A stretch of 10,384 nt of DNA from contig JAUHVS010000147.1 in NCBI GenBank assembly GCA_030424955.1, positions 1-10,384 on the forward strand, given 5' to 3'. Source of the DNA: a bacterium (lineage in GTDB: Bacteria; Myxococcota_A; Bradymonadia; UBA7976; UBA1532). The notes under the pieces were generated by a model. It was given only the letters and a program-made list of their open reading frames with translations. It ran no database searches and had not been told where the DNA came from. Positions 5,775 through 10,384 of this stretch are shown here, one piece after another. The stretch's first letter is position 1, and the number at the start of each line of letters is the position of its first letter. The translations under genes and the position numbers were made by a program.

Positions 5775-8700
5775 CTACGGCGTGGTCGGCTGCGCGGCCC
5801 GCGCCTTGGCCCACGCCTCGACGGCCTGGCCCAGGTCATCATCGAAGCGCTCCGCCGCGATGCGGCGGCCCAGGGCGATCAGCCCGTCGGCCTCGGGGGA
5901 CCGGCCGTCGGCGTCATAGCGCTGGGCGAGGGCCTGGGCGGCCGCGAGCCACTGGGCCTCGCAGCCGGGCTTGCTGCGGCCCAGGAACTCCGCGGCCTCG
6001 AGGTGCTCTCGGGCCTCGGCCGGCCGGGAGGTGCGGGTGGCGATCTTGGCCAGCAGCCGCCGCGCCACGATGGCCCGCGCGAAGATGCGCAGCTCCACCG
6101 CCAGGTCCATCAGCCGCAGGGCCAGGGCCCGCGCGCGGGTCAGGTCGTCGCCGGTGCCGCGCTGCACGAGGTGATCGGCCAGGTGCAGGCCGGTGAGCAG
6201 CAGGGCCATGCGGCGCCCCACCCGCTCCGCGCGCTCCACGCACCACGCCTGGTCGGCGATGGCCTGATCGAGGCGCCCGAGATCCGCGTGCACGATGGCC
6301 CGCGCCGAGCGGATCGCCACCCGCAGCCAGGCGTCGGTGGGGCCCAGCTCCACCACGCCGCCCTCGACCGCCCCGTTGGCCACCTCGACGGCGCGGTCGA
6401 AGACCCGCAGGGCGTCGCCGAGGCGCCCCAGGCTGCGCAGGATGTTGCCCAGGTCGTGGGCCACCCGCAGCAGCCCCGCGCCCCCGGTGGGCTCGATGAT
6501 CGCCCAGGCGCCCTCGGCCAGCGGCAGCCCCTCCTCGGGGCGCCCCATGGAGCGCAGCACGAAGCCCAGCATGGAGCGGGCGTAGGCCGCCGCCTGCACC
6601 CGGCCCAGGCGCTCGAACAGGTGCTCGGCCATCTCGAGCTCGGTCTGCGCGCGCTCCCAGTCGTGGCGCAGGTAGGCCGCCTGGCCCGCGCCGGTGTGGG
6701 CCCGCGCCCGCAGCGCCACGGCCGCGGCGCTCTCGTCCAGGTCGATCAGCGCGATGGCGTCGGCGCCGTGCTCCAGCGCCTCGCCCAGATCGCCGGTGCT
6801 CAGGCAGACCCACGCCAGATCCACCAGGGTGCTGGCGCGCACCAGGGGGGTCTCGTCGGGCAGCCGGTCCTGCAGCTCAGCGGCCTTGCGCAGCGCCAAC
6901 ACCGCGTCGCTGTAGGCGCCCAGCATGGCGCCCCGGCGGCCCACCAGCCGCCCGTAGCGCACCGTCGCCGCCACCGCCTCGGCGCGGCTGTAGTGGAACA
7001 GCAGCGCGGGGTGGAAGCGGGGATCGTCGCCGTGGCGGCGCTCCAGCGCCCGGGCCACGAGCTGGTGCAGCAGGCGCCGGTTCGGGGCCAGCACGGTGGT
7101 GTAGATGGCGTCGCGCAGCAGCACCTGCCGGAAGCTGAAGACCTCGCCGTTGGGGCTGTCTTCCCGGCGCAAGACCCGCGCGGCCACCAGGGCCACCAGC
7201 TCGTCGCGGGGGGTGCTGCCGTGGCCCACCCGGGTCTGATGGTCGGCGTCGGACAGCTCCTCGGAGATCTCGGCCCACAGGGCGGCCTCGAAGCGCGAGC
7301 CCATCACCGACAGGTGGCGCACCACCTCGCGCAGCCGCGGGTGCAGCCGGGCCACGCGCGCCAGCAGCAGGCCGTACAGGGAGTCGGGCAGCCGCAGATC
7401 GGCGAGGGCCGCGGGCAGCGCGCTCAGCAGCTTCTTGTCGGCGAGCCGGGCGAAGAGCTCCTCGACGAACAGCGGGCTGCCGCCGGCCCGCTCGTGGATC
7501 AGGTCGAGGACCGCGGTGGACACGTGCGCGCGCCCGGCGAGGGCCTGCACCAGGGTCGCGACCTCCTCGGCGCTCATCCGCCCGAGGGGGACCGTCTGCA
7601 CGGGCAGATCCGCGGCGAGCTCCAGGGGCTCCAGCGCCCGGGCGACCACCAGCAGCCGGGCCCCGACCCCCGCCGTCAGCTGGGGCAGCGTCTGCAGGAG
7701 CGCCAGGGCCTCGCCCTCGGCGCGGTGGGCCTCGTCGATGCACACCACGAGGGGGACGTCCCCCCGCTGGCGCGCCCGCGCGGCGGCCGCCCGCAGCACG
7801 AGGGCCGTGAGATCGAAGACGCGCTCGCGGCTGATGTCGGGCGCCGGCAGGCGCTTGCCCGACGCGTACACGCCAAACAGCTCACGCAGCAGGCCCGCCT
7901 GCGACATCAGCGCGGTGTACTCGGCCTCGGGCAGGCAGTGCGCCAGCACCCGCAGCTCACGCTCCAGGTGCCGCACGAGCGCGGGCGCGGGCTCCTCGGT
8001 GCCGAACAGCGCCGACGCGAGCAGGTGCGACACCAGGCTGCCGCCGCGCCCGGCCTCGACGCGGGCCCGCAGCACCTCGACGCTGTGGCCGGCCTTCAAC
8101 ACGAAGGCGTCCAGCAGCCGCGACTTGCCCACGCCCGCGGCGCCGACCACGGCGACGATGGGGGGCCGCTGGCCGGCCGCGGCGCTGGGCGCGGCGCCCA
8201 GCAACGCCGCGTGCAGCGCCGCCAGCGCGTCGGCCCGGCCGATGAAGGGCCGCGAGGCCGCGCTGGTGTCGGCCAGCGCCTCCCCCTGCCCCAGCACCTC
8301 GAAGAGCTCCGTCTCGGGCGTGGCCATGGTGCGGGCGACCACGCCGGCGGCCCGCCACGACAGGGGCGTCTGCACCGCGTCCCGCGCCGTCCGCGAGGCC
8401 ACGAGGCCGTTGAGCGGCGCGGCCTCGGCCGCCCGGCGGGCGACCGCCGGCACCCCCTCGCGCAGGTTGACCTTGCCCAGGGTGTCGCGGGTGACGAGGC
8501 CTGTGTGCAGCGCGAGGCGCAGCCGCGAGACGCAGCCCACCGCCGACAGCGCCTCGTCCACCGCGGTGCGGGCGGCGCGCAGGGCGTAGGCCGCCTGCAG
8601 GGCCCGCTCGGCGTCATCCTCGCCGGTGTGATCCAGCCCGAACAGCACGAGGAGCGCCCCGGGCCCGCCGTCCTCGACCACGCACTGCTCGTCGGTCAGG

Positions 8701-9911
8701 GCCTGCCGGAGCTGGGTCTCGATGAGCTCGGCGATGGCCGCCACCGTGGCCTCGTCGAGCCCCAGCCCGCTGTCCTCGACGCCGTAGTCCACCGCCAGCA
8801 CCGTGACGTGCTGGTGGCTGCCGGTCACGAGCCGGCCGCTGTCCAGGTCCGGCGCGCGATCGACGCCGAGCCGCGCCCGGATCAGGTTGAGGATGGCGTC
8901 CCCATCGGTGCGGCTGCGGGTGCGCCCCCCCTCGGCGGCGGGCTGCGCGAGGGACATCGCCGTGGCGAGCCGCGTGCCGGCCGTCGGCAGGTGGCCCACG
9001 CTGTCGGCCGCCGGCGCCGCGGGAAGGGGCGTCACGCTGACGTCGGGCGCGAGCATCGCCGAGCGCGGCACCGCGAAGGGCTCCAGGGCGCGGGCGAAGG
9101 CCTCGGCGTCGGGGTAGCGCCCCTCGGCGTCCACCGACAGCGCCTTGGCGATCACCTGGCACAGGGCGGGCGGGGCGTGGGGCGCCAGATCCGCCAGATC
9201 GCGGGGGGGCTCGCCCCGGCGCATGGCGGTCAGGTAGGCCAAGGGCCGCCGCGCCGGCCAGGGGCGGGCGCCCGCCCCAGCGATGCACTCGAAGAGCACC
9301 ACCCCGGCGGCGAACACGTCGGTCCACGGCCCCACCGGCCGGTCGGGATCGGCCTGCTCCAGGGCCATGTACAGCGGGGTGCCCAGCACCTCGTCGGGCC
9401 GGGTGGCGCTGTCGTCGCTGAAGTGCGCGACGCCGAAGTCCAGCAGCTTGGGCAGCTCGCCGAACAGGTCGCTGTGGGCCATGAAGATGTTCTCCGGCTT
9501 GATGTCGCGGTGCACGATGCCCAGCCGGTGCACCTTCGCGAGCACCTCGAGCACCTCGAGCATGATCCGCGCGGCGATGCCCGGCCGCAGGGGGCCCTGG
9601 TTGAGGCGGGCGGCCAGATCCTCGCCCTCGAGCAGCTCCATGACCATGTACGGCGTGCCGTCGGGCAGCACGTCGTGGTCGAAGATGCGGGGCAGGCGCT
9701 CATCGCGCACCCGCGCGGCCGACATGGCCTCCCTGCGGAAGCGCTCGACGACGTTGGGATCCGTGGCGATCTCGGAGCGGATGGTCTTGACCACCACCCG
9801 GCTGCCCAGCACGGGGTGGATGGCCTCGTACAGCATCCCCATGCCGCCCGCGCTGAGCAGGCGGGTCACAGGGAACTTCCCGACGCGAGTGCCTGGCTGC
9901 AGGACCGCCAA
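5775..9911 (-). CDS. Multidomain Ser/Thr protein kinase with cyclase-like domain, AAA+ ATPase and TPR repeats
   Basis: A 1378-residue predicted cytoplasmic signalling protein. The kinase domain spans residues 12-280: Gly-rich loop SAGGMGMLYE, K42, E61, HRDIKPEN (134-141), DFG (158-160), D198 and R265. All catalytic residues are present, but the usual APE reads ALE (183-185). Residues about 365-540 resemble a class III nucleotidyl cyclase domain (HVTVLAVDYG; LLVLFG; EDDAERALQAAYAL; LALHTG). The GDG turn, carrying a metal Asp, reads GPG, so it is probably inactive. An AAA+/STAND-type ATPase follows, with Walker A GAAGVGKS (590-597) and Walker B LVVCIDE (721-727). From about residue 1000 to the end there are TPR-like helical repeats. 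No transmembrane helix is seen. The TTG start is supported by AGGAG six bases upstream. The order is like PknK-type kinases known from myxobacteria. It reads toward the TrpD-like operon and is divergent from the SIS gene. Confidence 0.92.
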   Translation of the reverse strand: MAVLQPGTRVGKFPVTRLLSAGGMGMLYEAIHPVLGSRVVVKTIRSEIATDPNVVERFRREAMSAARVRDERLPRIFDHDVLPDGTPYMVMELLEGEDLAARLNQGPLRPGIAARIMLEVLEVLAKVHRLGIVHRDIKPENIFMAHSDLFGELPKLLDFGVAHFSDDSATRPDEVLGTPLYMALEQADPDRPVGPWTDVFAAGVVLFECIAGAGARPWPARRPLAYLTAMRRGEPPRDLADLAPHAPPALCQVIAKALSVDAEGRYPDAEAFARALEPFAVPRSAMLAPDVSVTPLPAAPAADSVGHLPTAGTRLATAMSLAQPAAEGGRTRSRTDGDAILNLIRARLGVDRAPDLDSGRLVTGSHQHVTVLAVDYGVEDSGLGLDEATVAAIAELIETQLRQALTDEQCVVEDGGPGALLVLFGLDHTGEDDAERALQAAYALRAARTAVDEALSAVGCVSRLRLALHTGLVTRDTLGKVNLREGVPAVARRAAEAAPLNGLVASRTARDAVQTPLSWRAAGVVARTMATPETELFEVLGQGEALADTSAASRPFIGRADALAALHAALLGAAPSAAAGQRPPIVAVVGAAGVGKSRLLDAFVLKAGHSVEVLRARVEAGRGGSLVSHLLASALFGTEEPAPALVRHLERELRVLAHCLPEAEYTALMSQAGLLRELFGVYASGKRLPAPDISRERVFDLTALVLRAAAARARQRGDVPLVVCIDEAHRAEGEALALLQTLPQLTAGVGARLLVVARALEPLELAADLPVQTVPLGRMSAEEVATLVQALAGRAHVSTAVLDLIHERAGGSPLFVEELFARLADKKLLSALPAALADLRLPDSLYGLLLARVARLHPRLREVVRHLSVMGSRFEAALWAEISEELSDADHQTRVGHGSTPRDELVALVAARVLRREDSPNGEVFSFRQVLLRDAIYTTVLAPNRRLLHQLVARALERRHGDDPRFHPALLFHYSRAEAVAATVRYGRLVGRRGAMLGAYSDAVLALRKAAELQDRLPDETPLVRASTLVDLAWVCLSTGDLGEALEHGADAIALIDLDESAAAVALRARAHTGAGQAAYLRHDWERAQTELEMAEHLFERLGRVQAAAYARSMLGFVLRSMGRPEEGLPLAEGAWAIIEPTGGAGLLRVAHDLGNILRSLGRLGDALRVFDRAVEVANGAVEGGVVELGPTDAWLRVAIRSARAIVHADLGRLDQAIADQAWCVERAERVGRRMALLLTGLHLADHLVQRGTGDDLTRARALALRLMDLAVELRIFARAIVARRLLAKIATRTSRPAEAREHLEAAEFLGRSKPGCEAQWLAAAQALAQRYDADGRSPEADGLIALGRRIAAERFDDDLGQAVEAWAKARAAQPTTP

Positions 9912-9917
9912 GCCATG

Positions 9918-9922
9918 CTCCT
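9918..9922 (-). promoter_or_regulatory. Ribosome binding site supporting the TTG start of the kinase gene
   Basis: The minus strand reads AGGAG, then six bases, then the TTG at 9911. An ATG at 9916 is only one base from this site and is out of frame, giving a 16-residue dead end, so the TTG is preferred. Confidence 0.7.
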
Positions 9923-9932
9923 GAGGAAGTTG

Positions 9933-9961
9933 GGTGTACGGCGGAAGTATCGCACAGCCAA
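9933..9961 (-). promoter_or_regulatory. Possible kinase gene promoter
   Basis: On the minus strand TTGGCT (9961-9956) and TACACC (9938-9933) are 17 bases apart, ending 22 bases before the TTG start. Hexamer matches are 4 and 3 of 6. This is a weak call made from spacing and position in the divergent intergenic gap. Confidence 0.25.
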
Positions 9962-9978
9962 CATCGGTATGCTCCCCC

Positions 9979-10006
9979 TTGACAGCGCCGCCGCGCCTCG
10001 TACCTC
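9979..10006 (+). promoter_or_regulatory. Possible promoter of the SIS gene
   Basis: A perfect -35 hexamer TTGACA at 9979-9984, 16 bases, then TACCTC at 10001-10006 as a weak -10. Transcription would begin at about 10012-10014, only a few bases before the ATG at 10016. The mRNA would then be nearly leaderless and would exclude the GGAG at 10007-10010. Confidence 0.4.
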
Positions 10007-10015
10007 GGAGACCGC

Positions 10016-10384
10016 ATGATCCGTGAATCCCTCGCTCGGGCCGCCGCCGCGACGGAGGCCGCCCTGCCCGGCTGGCGGCTCGACCGCCTGCGCGCCGAGC
10101 TGGACCGCCCGCTGCTGCTGGTGGCCGCCGGCGCCACCCTGCCCGCGGCGCGGCTGTGGGCCCGCCTGCACGAGCGCACCGGCCACCCCGCCTGGGCCCG
10201 CTCCACCCACGACGCCCTGCACCGCCCGGTGCCCGAGGGCGCCGCGGTGGTCATGCTGTCGGGCTCCGGGCGGCACCACGACGTGCTGACCGCCGCCCGC
10301 CACCTGGGCGACGCCGCGAAGGGGCACCTGCGCGCGGTGGTGTGCCTGGAGGGGACGCCCCTGGCGGACCTGACGCGGGGGCTG
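10016..10384 (+). CDS. SIS-domain protein, N-terminal part (continues past window edge)
   Basis: An open frame of 123 codons from an ATG, running off the right edge, beginning MIRESLARAAAATEAALPGW. It carries the two landmarks of a sugar-isomerase (SIS) phosphosugar-binding domain. One is a first strand-loop-helix LLLVAAGATLPAARLWARL (33-51), where the usual GxGTS reads GAT. The other is VVMLSGSGRHHDVLTAAR (78-95), matching the SxSG phosphosugar loop followed by a helix. SIS proteins isomerise or sense phosphosugars (examples: GlmS, GmhA, KpsF, RpiR regulators). No N-terminal helix-turn-helix is seen, so it is not an RpiR-type regulator of usual layout. GGAG lies five bases before the ATG. 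It is divergent from the kinase gene across a 104-base gap. The specific substrate cannot be told from this half. Confidence 0.75.
   Translation, partial: MIRESLARAAAATEAALPGWRLDRLRAELDRPLLLVAAGATLPAARLWARLHERTGHPAWARSTHDALHRPVPEGAAVVMLSGSGRHHDVLTAARHLGDAAKGHLRAVVCLEGTPLADLTRGL

Noticed and set aside
9869..9916. ATG start at 9916 for the kinase gene
   Set aside because: It is out of frame with the kinase, gives 16 codons before a stop, and lies one base from the ribosome binding site that suits the TTG at 9911.
5640..10019. A 1459-codon open frame on the plus strand opposite the kinase gene
   Set aside because: It mirrors the kinase gene codon for codon, its product is low-complexity Gly/Gln/His/Arg/Ala-rich with no domain, and long antisense frames are expected in very GC-rich genes. 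The minus-strand protein has clear kinase and Walker motifs.

Overview
The window is very GC-rich bacterial DNA. The long protein on the minus strand (Ser/Thr kinase, cyclase-like domain, AAA+ ATPase, TPR repeats) is of a kind common in Myxococcota, and an Rhs polymorphic-toxin locus and an NHLP-type peptide nearby fit a large predatory or social deltaproteobacterial-type genome. This placement is an inference from gene content; no taxonomic marker is present.

Region A (1-2603, plus strand) is the 3' end of an Rhs gene and its cassette tail. It holds the end of the Rhs core with the DPLGL cleavage-type motif, a variable C-terminal domain that looks like a small RNase-type toxin, a putative immunity gene joined by an ATGA overlap, and a compact run of small genes: 107 aa, an overlooked 57-aa frame joined on both sides by stop/start overlaps, and 111 aa. 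A GC-rich hairpin follows, then a 104-aa gene that may have its own promoter. The run looks like accumulated immunity or orphan-toxin cassettes. Its codon use is less extreme than that of the genes to its right.

Region B (2604-3310, plus) has about 218 bases without a convincing gene and then an unrecognised 162-aa protein. The end of that gene overlaps, tail to tail, the last gene of the next operon.

Region C (5624 down to 3261, minus) is the most interesting part. It is a tight three-gene operon: a TrpD/glycosyltransferase-family-3-like protein with altered signature motifs, a haem-oxygenase-like (HDO-type, probable diiron) enzyme, and a 119-aa NHLP (nitrile-hydratase-alpha-like leader) protein. 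The last has an N-terminal tail of 18 threonines and no double-glycine cleavage site. The set looks like a small peptide- or carrier-modifying pathway that I cannot match to a named system.

Region D (9911 down to 5775, minus) is the 1378-aa kinase/ATPase/TPR signalling protein, which reads toward region C. It is divergent from region E (10016 to the right edge, plus), the first 123 codons of a SIS-domain protein. The kinase, the threonine-rich peptide, the phosphoribosyltransferase-like enzyme and the sugar-phosphate-binding SIS protein may belong to one functional neighbourhood, but only the three-gene operon is tightly linked by the sequence itself.
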